DNA of 64,000 bases, from positions 9,786,391 to 9,850,390 of the forward strand of contig NC_135564.1 in NCBI RefSeq assembly GCF_964340395.1, written 5' to 3'. Source of the stretch: Glandiceps talaboti (lineage: Eukaryota; Hemichordata; Enteropneusta; Spengelidae). Shown here one piece after another: positions 34,801 through 40,976 of the stretch. Each line of letters opens with the position of its first letter. Position 1 is the stretch's first letter. A program made the position numbers and the translations under genes. Under the pieces are notes generated by a model. That model ran no database searches. It was not told the DNA's origin and saw nothing but the letters and a program-made list of their open reading frames with translations.

Positions 34801-36162
34801 ACCACTCAATATTTATGGGGGTGGCAGGTAATGCCCGAGTACTATAGTTTGGACCAAACCAAAGGCTACCGATACTATACAGGTGCATCCCTCGGTATAG
34901 ATGGTGAGTACACTGGACTGTTTGCTGAGTACAGTGGTGGAGGTTACGTAGCTGACCTGACTAAGTCTTATCACGATGCTTTGATTCTGGTACGGGATCT
35001 CCAAGAAGCTGCGTGGATTGATACCTATACTAGAGCTGTGTTTATGGAATGTGCACTCTTCAGTGTACAGACCAGACTAGTATATGTTGTTACTCTATTA
35101 GCTGAGATGGCGCCAAGTGGTGATTTGGTTACGTCGGTGACATTGAAGCCATTGCGGTTGTACTTGGAGAAAGGTACAAGTAGCAGCAGTGAAATGATAC
35201 TCGTTTGTACCTTCACCTTTCTGGTTCTGGTTCTGGTGTACTTAGAATCAAGAATTCTGTTTAAGGAGGGTCACACCTATTTCTTAACTTTCACCCACGC
35301 AGTAGACATACTGAGTATTATCGTAGCACTTGTGGCAATTGGAGTGTATTTCATCCACAGTATGACACTTTCAGCATTATTGTCTCAATCATATGATTTC
35401 TTTGCACTTCGAAATGTGGCACAAATGCAGGAAAATTATCATGTTGCCCTTGCTATTTTGGTATTCTGTGCATCACTGAAACTACTCAATGCACTGACAC
35501 CTGTAAAGTACATGTCACTACTTCTGTCAGTCTGGAAAACAACCATGAAACAGATCATGAAATCGATACCAATGGTTTTGTTTGTTTTCGTCAATTTTCT
35601 CCACGTTGGGTTTCTGCTCTATAGTGGCCAGTATATAGAATTTCACAGTGTAAGCTCAACAGTTCAAACTCTACTGTTTTACCCACTAAGTGGTTCACGG
35701 CAGATCAACCCTCAAGAAATGTCCTATGCATTGTCATGTTTCTTCATTTCATACTTAATCGTTCTTGGACTCATGATCGCACTAGTTTTCTACGCTGTAA
35801 CTCTTCATACATTCAGATCAGCCAAACTACTGCACATGTTGAGAGATTTCACAGAATCGGGGAAAATTTCTGCCACTTTGAAAAAGTACATTAAGAAATT
35901 GTACTGGAGAGGAAGAGTTGAGAGGCTGAGACGAAGAATGGAGAAACAAGCAAGAAAGATGAGGCAGAGACGAAATCGTCTGATTATGCCCTCATCACGA
36001 CCAGCATTGCAAAGACTAGAAGACCATGTAGATAGAATGCTGAGACAAACCGTTCAAGAAAATAGACTACTCTTTGAAGACAAAGTTGCTTTGAAAGAGG
36101 AGATTGAAAGGCAGCTATTTCAAGAAATCTCAGATGAAGAAGACTCGTTACTATCAATATAA
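3912..36162 (+). CDS. Polycystin-1-like receptor/channel protein (26 coding exons, 4,465 aa)
   Basis: Complete PKD1-family gene. Exons: 3912-3987, 6163-6480, 7121-7357, 7773-7910, 8066-8247, 8410-10720, 11263-11406, 12012-12143, 13086-16269, 16563-16729, 17553-17771, 18723-18943, 19290-19520, 21092-21211, 21897-22008, 22742-22915, 23909-24000, 24920-25159, 25976-26069, 27451-27971, 28295-28528, 29171-29269, 29883-30067, 30733-33115, 34040-34184, 34724-36162. They sum to 13,398 bases, and every junction keeps frame. Domains by residue: signal peptide 1-23, WSC 29-120, PKD-type repeats about 133-1970 with a cysteine-rich module at 257-600, REJ 1978-2440, GAIN and GPS (cleavage 2988/2989), TM1 3018-3039, PLAT 3062-3170, ten further TMs with polycystin domain about 3907-4135, coiled coil near 4415-4455. 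Human polycystin-1 is about 4,300 residues but has LRR, C-type lectin and LDLa modules not seen here. Family members act as adhesion-type membrane receptors or channel subunits, often with PKD2. Direct orthology to PKD1 rather than a PKD1-like paralogue is not established. Confidence 0.93.
4606..5096. repeat. Long imperfect inverted repeat (foldback)
   Basis: Arms of about 100-118 bp at 4606-4703 and 4979-5096. The left arm contains AGTGTTTGCTGTGATTTTGA and GGAAGCAAACGCTAC; the right arm contains their reverse complements. A spacer of about 275 bp separates them. Probably a non-autonomous DNA transposon; no transposase is present. Confidence 0.65.
5315..5407. repeat. (TA)n microsatellite
   Basis: About 45 uninterrupted TA units in polycystin-like intron 1. 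Confidence 0.97.
5438..6115. mobile_element. MITE family B, two copies in inverted orientation
   Basis: The first copy (about 5430-5665) is reversed and ends AGGTAACCGGAACCAAACA. The second (about 5835-6115) is forward, starting GTTACCCGACCCCCACCTAG and ending GTGTAATCGGAACCACACA. Both contain the family's interior AATAACACAGAGACCAT segment. The pair forms a large palindrome just upstream of the WSC exon. Other copies are at 12238-12575, 48345-48530 and 61315-61660. Confidence 0.65.
6163..6480 (+). CDS. Polycystin-like exon 2: WSC domain
   Basis: Encodes a complete WSC domain with the usual eight cysteines: YEGCYKD, MQCISLC, HICLCS, GCDIPC and VCGG, about residues 29-120. WSC is a putative carbohydrate-binding module and is also present near the N terminus of vertebrate polycystin-1. 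Here it directly follows the signal peptide, without the leucine-rich repeats of human PKD1. Donor is CCAG|GTAAAG, phase 1. Confidence 0.9.
7121..8247 (+). CDS. Polycystin-like exons 3-5: first PKD-type repeats and start of the cysteine-rich module
   Basis: Exon 3 (7121-7357) carries a PKD repeat with [10 protein letters not shown] and a terminal ATARN strand. Exon 4 (7773-7910) carries [11 protein letters not shown]. Exon 5 (8066-8247) departs from the PKD pattern: it ends [17 protein letters not shown], leading into IYRP in exon 6. Junctions are phase 1, 1, 1 and finally 0. A truncated MITE family A copy lies in the intron between exons 3 and 4. Confidence 0.85.
7480..7745. mobile_element. 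MITE family A, copy 2 (5' truncated)
   Basis: Contains the internal ACATTTTGTCTAAATGAAA and its inverted partner TTTAGACAAAATGTAGCAAG. Only the right terminal segment is kept (GTGGTTGTATCAAACAGAG near 7697-7715). It lies in a polycystin-like intron. Confidence 0.65.
8410..10720 (+). CDS. Polycystin-like exon 6: cysteine-rich module and PKD repeats
   Basis: A 2.3 kb exon starting in phase 0 (IYRP) and ending ACAG|GTAAGT in phase 1. The first part (8410 to about 9180) is not PKD-like: it has a cluster of cysteines ([30 protein letters not shown]), then [22 protein letters not shown]. From about 9240 it returns to PKD-type repeats, with cores TFPRN (degenerate), WSYGDG, WSFGDE, WYFGDG, FDFGDG and FDWGDG. 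PKD repeats are Ig-like beta-sandwich units of the extracellular stalk, possibly extending mechanically under force as in human polycystin-1. Confidence 0.9.
11263..12143 (+). CDS. Polycystin-like exons 7-8: PKD repeats
   Basis: Exon 7 (11263-11406) completes the repeat begun in exon 6 ([18 protein letters not shown]). Exon 8 (12012-12143) encodes a core FSWDYGDG and HDYVYTEAG. All junctions are phase 1, the usual arrangement for modular extracellular repeats. ORFs on the opposite strand here are shadows. Confidence 0.88.
12238..12575. mobile_element. MITE family B, copy 3
   Basis: Starts TTTGGTTCCGGTTACCCAAC and ends GAGTGTAATTGGAACCACAC, a short imperfect terminal inverted repeat of about 15-17 bp. 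The interior is noncoding. It lies in the intron between exons 8 and 9. Confidence 0.7.
13086..16269 (+). CDS. Polycystin-like exon 9: PKD repeats to REJ start
   Basis: A 3.2 kb exon encoding about nine PKD-type repeats, with cores such as ETGDGM, CDFQDG, LDFGDG, WTLGTN, ITFGDG and WLYRDG. Each is followed by an ANN/ASN/ATN-like terminal strand. From about 15475 ([11 protein letters not shown]) the sequence becomes the REJ (receptor for egg jelly) module, with [10 protein letters not shown]. The donor is ATCAG|GTGAAT in phase 2, so the in-frame TGA right after it is intronic. Several repeats have lost the W-x-FGDG core, as in vertebrate polycystin-1. Numerous N-x-S/T sites indicate heavy glycosylation. 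Confidence 0.92.
16563..18943 (+). CDS. Polycystin-like exons 10-12: REJ module
   Basis: Exon 10 (16563-16729) has CLQNC, CINCGN and YKWSLL. Exon 11 (17553-17771) has the conserved [20 protein letters not shown], matching the REJ pattern of NxPP..G.C.v.P..G.a..T. Exon 12 (18723-18943) has LHYKYLYSI and LLYYSPN. REJ modules are named after sea urchin sperm receptors for egg jelly and adjoin the GAIN fold. Phases are 2, 1, 1 and 0. Confidence 0.9.
16961..17172. repeat. Tandem duplication, 106-bp unit
   Basis: AGTGAATTTCTTTTAAATCT begins at 16961 and again at 17067, and the rest of the unit through CAACTTTTTCCTGAA is nearly identical. It lies in the intron after exon 10. A recent duplication; no coding content. 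Confidence 0.9.
17919..18150. mobile_element. TTAA-bounded palindromic MITE
   Basis: Left end TTAAAGGGGAACATCACTCC, right end GAGTGGCATTCCCCTTTAA, with long arms sharing GATTTTACA(C)CTACAATTACT. Related pieces occur at about 19010-19250 and 23024-23335, also in introns of this gene. Confidence 0.7.
18190..18415. mobile_element. Palindromic MITE family C, copy 1
   Basis: Arms contain TATTATTCCCCAGTATTTTT and GAAAATATGAATGACCTAAG on the left, and their inverted equivalents (TCATGAGTATTTTCTGGCTG, GAAAAATATTGGAGAATAA) on the right. A clearer copy is at 44375-44523 and a shorter one at about 21295-21440. Confidence 0.6.
19290..25159 (+). CDS. Polycystin-like exons 13-18: region between REJ and GPS (GAIN, first part)
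   Basis: Six small exons: 19290-19520, 21092-21211, 21897-22008, 22742-22915, 23909-24000, 24920-25159. The predicted protein is mainly helical ([43 protein letters not shown]), then becomes beta-rich. This is the expected layout of a GAIN domain, the autoproteolysis-inducing fold around a GPS. Phases alternate 0/1 and all join. Exon 15 ends GCAG|GTCAGA, a weaker donor. The exon 18 acceptor is the last of three tandem copies. Confidence 0.85.
21584..21721. repeat. (GT)n-rich microsatellite
   Basis: Interrupted TG/TC repeat in the intron between exons 14 and 15, followed by a run of about 26 C at 21842-21867, some 30 bp before the exon 15 acceptor. Confidence 0.95.
23512..23848. mobile_element. 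Dispersed element with a second copy at 26088-26908
   Basis: Starts GGCTCAAGGACTAGTACGCA and ends GCGAGCTTATATGTTTTGGC. The copy at 26088 has matching ends (GGCTCAATGACTAGTACGCA and GTGCGAGCTTATGGGCTTTG) but about 480 bp more sequence between them. The interior here is AT-rich with TATACATTGTATATTGTATA-type repeats. No coding capacity. Confidence 0.6.
25588..25941. repeat. (GT)n and GTAT/GTAG microsatellites
   Basis: TG tract at 25588-25628, a second at 25778-25820 and degenerate GTAT/GTAG repeats to about 25941, ending some 35 bp before the exon 19 acceptor. Confidence 0.9.
25976..28549 (+). CDS. Polycystin-like exons 19-21: GAIN end, GPS and TM1
   Basis: Exons 25976-26069, 27451-27971 and 28295-28528. 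The GPS motif is split by an intron: [17 protein letters not shown], then [16 protein letters not shown]. The cleavable tripeptide HL|T is intact (residues 2987-2989), so autoproteolysis is expected. The first membrane helix follows ([20 protein letters not shown]). A second in-frame GT donor occurs 21 bases downstream (CAG|GTAGTG after 28549), so exon 21 could be seven residues longer. Coordinates here include that extension. Confidence 0.9.
26948..27298. mobile_element. MITE family A, copy 3
   Basis: Left end CATTTCATGTTATTGTTAGT then GGCTCTGTTTGATACTGC. The right end is inverted: GGCTGTAATCAAACAGAGTC. The interior has ACATTTTGTCTAAATAAG and the opposing CATTTACACAAAATACAG. It lies in the intron before exon 20. 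Confidence 0.7.
28117..28236. repeat. (ACTGT)n microsatellite
   Basis: Pentanucleotide TGTAC/ACTGT array of about 24 units with two TACAC interruptions. It is the source of low-complexity open frames in this intron, which are not coding. Confidence 0.95.
29171..30067 (+). CDS. Polycystin-like exons 22-23: PLAT domain
   Basis: Exon 22 (29171-29269) and exon 23 (29883-30067) encode the PLAT/LH2 beta-sandwich: [27 protein letters not shown], then [31 protein letters not shown]. The family hallmark IWHDNSG..PSW is present. PLAT domains sit just inside the membrane after TM1 and bind lipids or partners. The acceptor TTTCAG|CAG is a NAGNAG site. The donor TTG|GTAAGT (phase 2) is the first unit of a minisatellite. 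Confidence 0.93.
30068..30640 (+). repeat. 28-bp minisatellite made of splice-donor copies
   Basis: About 20 units, consensus GTAAGTCTGG plus TCTATATTCTTGGTGTTT, beginning exactly at the exon 23 donor. There are about 21 GTAAGT occurrences and one GTAAAT variant. Units differ at a few positions (GTGTTT versus GTGTTG; TTTATA versus TCTATA), so the array has diverged. Confidence 0.97.
30733..33115 (+). CDS. Polycystin-like exon 24: TM2-TM6 with His/Ser/Arg-rich loop
   Basis: Starts by completing the PLAT ([20 protein letters not shown]). TM2 is about residues 3225-3244 ([17 protein letters not shown]) and TM3 about 3267-3287. A long cytoplasmic loop follows (3288-3755), with an acidic segment and then about 340 residues dominated by His, Arg, Ser and Asp. 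TM4 (3759-3780), TM5 (3790-3825, a long hydrophobic stretch perhaps forming a re-entrant pair) and TM6 (3889-3906) follow. Ends GAAAAG|GCAAGT, a GC donor, phase 0. Reading through would hit a stop within seven codons, which supports splicing here. Confidence 0.92.
34040..36162 (+). CDS. Polycystin-like exons 25-26: polycystin domain, TM7-TM11, C-terminal tail
   Basis: Exon 25 (34040-34184) encodes [14 protein letters not shown] and SPRLRQLRI, the start of the polycystin (TOP) extracellular domain. Exon 26 (34724-36162) continues with [21 protein letters not shown] and YLWGW. TM7-TM11 are near residues 4144-4165, 4180-4205, 4224-4243, 4268-4290 and 4324-4347, the last five as in TRPP channels. 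The tail has a very basic stretch ([20 protein letters not shown]) and a heptad region ([19 protein letters not shown]) consistent with a coiled coil that could pair with a PKD2-type partner. Stop TAA at 36160-36162. Confidence 0.94.
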
Positions 36163-36248
36163 GCTTTGTAATTTCACCAGTGACAGTGCTGAATCAGTAT
36201 CCTGCAGGTGTGACCAAGAACATTTTATATATACAAAAGTCATGTACT

Positions 36249-36594
36249 GCCCATTTCATATTAGTGTTCTCTGGCTCTGTTTGATACAACCGCACAGAAA
36301 TCAATAACAAACTGCACATGCTACGCTTTGAGATAGTAAGATGAAAAGAATATATTTTCTTGAGACATTTTGTTGAAATGCAGACACAGATAGAGACATC
36401 AAAACATTGATGCCTGCATTTCTGTGTCTGTATGTACATTGTAGTTACAGTACGTTTATATGGTTAATTTCATCTAGACAAAATGTAGCAAGAAATTGCC
36501 ATCTTGCTAATTTGAAATGTAGAATGTGCAGTTTCTCATTGGTTTTTGCATGTTTGCATCAAACAGAGCCAGTGAACACTAACATGAAATGGGC
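36249..36594. mobile_element. MITE family A, copy 4 (best preserved)
   Basis: 346 bp. Left end GCCCATTTCATATTAGTGTT followed by GGCTCTGTTTGATACAACC. Right end is its inverted copy, CAAACAGAGCCAGTGAACAC then ATGAAATGGGC. The arms extend inward past AAACTGCACATGCTAC. Its ends define the family's terminal inverted repeats. It lies probably in the 3' UTR of the polycystin-like gene. Confidence 0.75.
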
Positions 36595-37739
36595 TCTAGT
36601 TAGGCTCATTGTAATGGACAATAAACCATCTTGCAGTCATTTTTTGATAAGTGTCACTAAAGGACCCAAGATGAGGAAAAAATGAGAGCTAAAATCACAT
36701 GGCAGGACATGAAACTGTCAACAGAACGTGGCTATATTAACAATTCTCAGGTTCCTGAAAATTACTTGATCTGAAATAAAGTTATCAAAAATCTTTTGAG
36801 AATTTGACAAACTTTTGTCATGAAAGACTGGGAAATGATGATTTTTCAAAGATGGCTGTTGTACTCGACTATTGTGGTCCTCGCTACTAAAAGATGCTTC
36901 TGAACAGCACTCCAAGTGGCCAAACTATGTAATCTTTTGTCTTTCTAGTAACCTGACTTTGTGGCATTAAGTCATGGTGGTATTGGCCAAGTAGAATACA
37001 TACTTAAATATGTAACGAAATTACTCGCAGCAGTGTATTATGTTCCAAATGTTGTGCAAGAACTTTCTAAGAATTTCTAATTTTCAAAGAATTTTTTGTG
37101 GCTAAAATGTCTTTTAATGAATTTTGAAATTCAGTTACAATAAATGAAGTTATCAAAGTAACGTTGCATGATGTAAAATTTTGTAATTGTGAATTTAAAA
37201 ATTAAGTTGCACCTATTAGATACAAGCAACTTAATAGCTTTCAGTTCAGTTGGGTTTTAGATTTTAAGCGTGTGAATTATCACAAATGACTAGTTTTGAT
37301 ACCTTAAGAACTTTTGACAAGATAAGATAATTTTGAAGATGGTTGTTCAGTTTTACTTGGTGCACACTTGTTTATCATTAAGTTGAATTGGACTTTTATG
37401 AGGAAATAAAATTTTGATAACATTTTTACAGAAATATAGTTTTAGTTTGTTTCTATGTCAGTGAGTCGAAACCTAGGTTTCCACACAGTAGTATTTTTAG
37501 ATGGCCATATAATTCTGCATACAAAAGTATTTTCGCAACAACACCTTTTCATGATTATTAGGGACAGCTACACATTTACTGGTTTTCAAAGGAAATGCTG
37601 TTGAAAATGAGAGAGCAAGACTATCAAATCTAATGTGATACAGATACACAGATGTAAACCAGAATGTGTTTTATGGCTTTGACTTGTGACAATGGAAGAT
37701 GACCTATCAGCAGCCAAAGGCAGATCTAAACTTAAACCA

Positions 37740-37995
37740 ATAATTCTGACATGTTGATATAAGCTATCGATGAATGTTGATGTGATTACACACACAGTAG
37801 GGTGGTGTCTCTGATTGCAACTTTTTCCTAAAGTGGCAGCACATTGAACTTCAGTTTAATAGTGTTTACACTATCTTGACAACAGGGTGATTGTATCCAC
37901 ATAACCAAGGCATTACTATCACACCATTGAACTTTTGTGATCTACCACATACAACAACTATAGTTTTAGTTTTGTGTCTATCGTAGTTTGCTATG
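37740..37995. repeat. Dispersed 260-bp repeat, copy 1
   Basis: Shares TGTTTACACTATCTTGA, GGGTGATT(G/A)TATCCA, ACATAACCAAGG and GTGTCTATC(G/T)(T/C)AGTTTG with 42146-42400 in the same orientation. Function unknown; no TIRs recognised. Confidence 0.65.
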
Positions 37996-38952
37996 TTTCA
38001 AGTAGTAGTATGTGTAGCATGGCTTGGGAAAGAGTTCAGCTGTTACATTTTTCAATTTGGAAACAGACGTCGAAATGATATCAAAGTGGTGCATTTTTTA
38101 GAATCCAATATGGCAAATGAGAAAAACAAAAGATGTCAGTTTCCTTGAAAACAAGTATGAGGGTCAACCCCCAAATTCCTTTTTTTTATATTTCAAAAGA
38201 ACAAGGAAAAAAGGTTTCAAAGTTAGGAGAGATTTTAACAACTTTGATTTTCCGGGAAATTGGTTTTTAAAGCACATTCCGGAATGGAAAGGGCACAGTG
38301 GTTTGTAGCAAGTTCAATCTCGGTTGTGAAGTTTTTTAAAGGTGAGAAACCAACTATTAAGTGTGCAAACACTTAATATCTTTTTTAAAAATATGAAATT
38401 ACATGCGTTGACTGATAATAAAAACTTTATTACATGCATTAATAATTTGTATTCACAAAAAAATCAGTGACAATAAAAAGGTATTTCAGTATTGTATTTT
38501 GATGACCAGCACTATTTGAATATACAATGTAATATATATACCCAAACTGTAAAATGCGTTGCTGTGAGCGTCCTTATCATCCCTCCCCTTACAACTGTAG
38601 ACACACCGTAGGATAGCACAGTGGAAATCAAAGCAAAAGAATCCCACCTACTGTTGCCAACAGACGTCTGATATATATACATACGTTGCTCACATATGTT
38701 AGTATGCAATCTCCTAATCATTAGGCCAAATACATAAACATTCACACATGTCTGAGGGCTATCTGTCGTCTTATCTGATTTGATCATGCACATTGCGTCT
38801 AATGTGGGTATGAACATGCAGTAACTGTAAATAAACTGAAATGGAGTGATATGATTGGATGCAACAATATTTTGTTGCAGAATAGCAATCATACAATTCT
38901 CCTTCAGTCGTTTGTGGAGTGATAAGAGCGCCCTCAACGGCTGATCTTTCAG

Positions 38953-38958
38953 TTTATT
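38953..38958 (-). terminator. Candidate MTFMT poly(A) signal
   Basis: TTTATT on the plus strand reads AATAAA on the minus strand, about 40 bases beyond the MTFMT stop codon. A good position for a polyadenylation signal. Confidence 0.5.
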
Positions 38959-38994
38959 TATACACCTAGAAATGCATCAAAAGTTCAATGTGTA

Positions 38995-40872
38995 TCAACT
39001 ACCATGTAAAATTGTCTTTGTTGGAACTCTACCCACATTACTTGATATACTATTGAAGTACTTTGCTTGACTAGACATGTCTCTAGATAGGAATCCATTG
39101 TAGAAATCTTGGGCTGATAATTGTTTTCTTGTTGCCATTGTCACAGCTTTGAAACCAACCCAACCATTCTGGACAGAGGTGGAAAAATCACAAATTTAGA
39201 AATGATGATCGGGATAACGATATATATATGGTCTGATCATACAGTTTCAATGAGATGAGATATGAGGTTCAGTAAAACTGACAAGGTTTCATGTAAAGAC
39301 AAAAACAAAGTGTGCACATACTGACCTCTCTCAACTGGAAAGTTTTCTTTGATACAACTGTGCTAACTCTTGTCTAGTATTAGAGTTGGCATAGTTACAG
39401 ATCAGCATCATGGACAGTCTACCTAATGGATCTCAAGCGTTTTTATTCTGAATGTGATCATTGTGTGGTCTATTTGGTTACTGTAAAGTTGGATATTTGA
39501 ATGTTTACAGATGCTATTGCAGTGATGTGCACGCTGCTACTGTTTACATCATTAACCAAACATATAGCAGTCACTTTTGACTGATTATTGTGTGTTACCT
39601 TTATGTATTTATCTTCTCATAAAACCTTGCGGCCAGGCTTACAGAACTTAATATGTCATCTAAACCAAACTGCATGCTCACCCTGTAAAGGCTGTAACAT
39701 AAAACCTTGTGGCCAGTCTTACAGAACTTAATATCTCCTCTAAAGCAAACTGCAAGCTCACCCTGTAAAGGTTGTTAGTAGGTACAATGATTAACATTGT
39801 AAAGGCAAATATAAAGTTTAGACACTATCTATACCTGATTTGATACGTGATGGGAGGTATAGAAAGACAGATTTATTTGCGCAATTGATATTATTGTTTG
39901 TAAGCCCTTACCTTACACCTGATGCAAAGGACTTTCAACTTTTTATTGAACACAATTTGGCCAGGTTGGGGATTGGTTACTGCTATGTGCAGACCTGAAA
40001 TGATTAATTGTATTCAAATGAGTCAAATTGCTGACCAAGGTACATGTACATACATAGTACATGGATGATCTAACAAAATATTTCCAATGCTTTCCATGCA
40101 AGAAAAATGGTACCAAAGGACATTAACGTATCCAAATCAGGACATTTTCCAGTTCATAAGAGTCTTTTAGTTTGTTTTTTTCAATCTCTAAGGCTGTCTG
40201 TCAATCCAAAAGACTGTTGTCTATCTGTGAGGTGGTCTGGAGGTGGTCTGTCTGTCTGTATGTCTGTCTGTCTAACTCTGTGTATGTGTGTGTGTGTGTG
40301 TGTGTGTGTTATGTGTGTGTTATGTGTGTGTGTACTTTGCATGATATGAATTTAGAAAACAAAAGTGAAAAACCACAAGATAGGTTGCCTCCATATTTGG
40401 TTGGGATACGACTTGGGTGTCTTTTTGTTGAAACGGACAAAAACACAATGTTTACATCATACATTTTGTTGTATGCAAATCTATTTACAGCACAAAGTCA
40501 TAGCCCAATGAAATCATCACCACTTGCTGATTGCCAAATGCTTTAGTATAGTAAAAGTAGTCTACTCTCAATATAAAAATATTTTCACTATACATGTACC
40601 TTGCATTATGTTTGGATCAACCATATGATGAAGTTTGACTTGTTTTCCTTTCCATTCAGTTCTTAATGTAACCTTGGTGAAAAAAATACATATAATGCTT
40701 AAATCAAGAGCAATTCAGTGAGTTTTGCAGTCTGTTGTACATGTTGTTGTTAAATTCAGATACCATGCAAACCTTTGATTTTGCAACAGCTATCATTCTG
40801 TCTTGAGTCATGTGTGTGTGTGTGTGTGTGTGTGTACATGTATATACACGTACACATGTCTGTCTATGTACG

Positions 40873-40906
<34 letters not shown>

Positions 40907-40935
40907 TGTATGTATGTACATGTTTTTTTGTATAA

Positions 40936-40976
<41 letters not shown>

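Larger units (their letters stand above)
36163..38994. other. Intergenic region between convergent genes
   Basis: Contains the polycystin-like 3' UTR and that of MTFMT on the other strand. Candidate poly(A) signals for the polycystin-like gene are AATAAA at 36620-36625 and 36775-36780. MITE family A copy 4 lies within the first 450 bp. One copy of a 260-bp dispersed repeat is at 37740-37995. No coding exon recognised. Confidence 0.55.
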
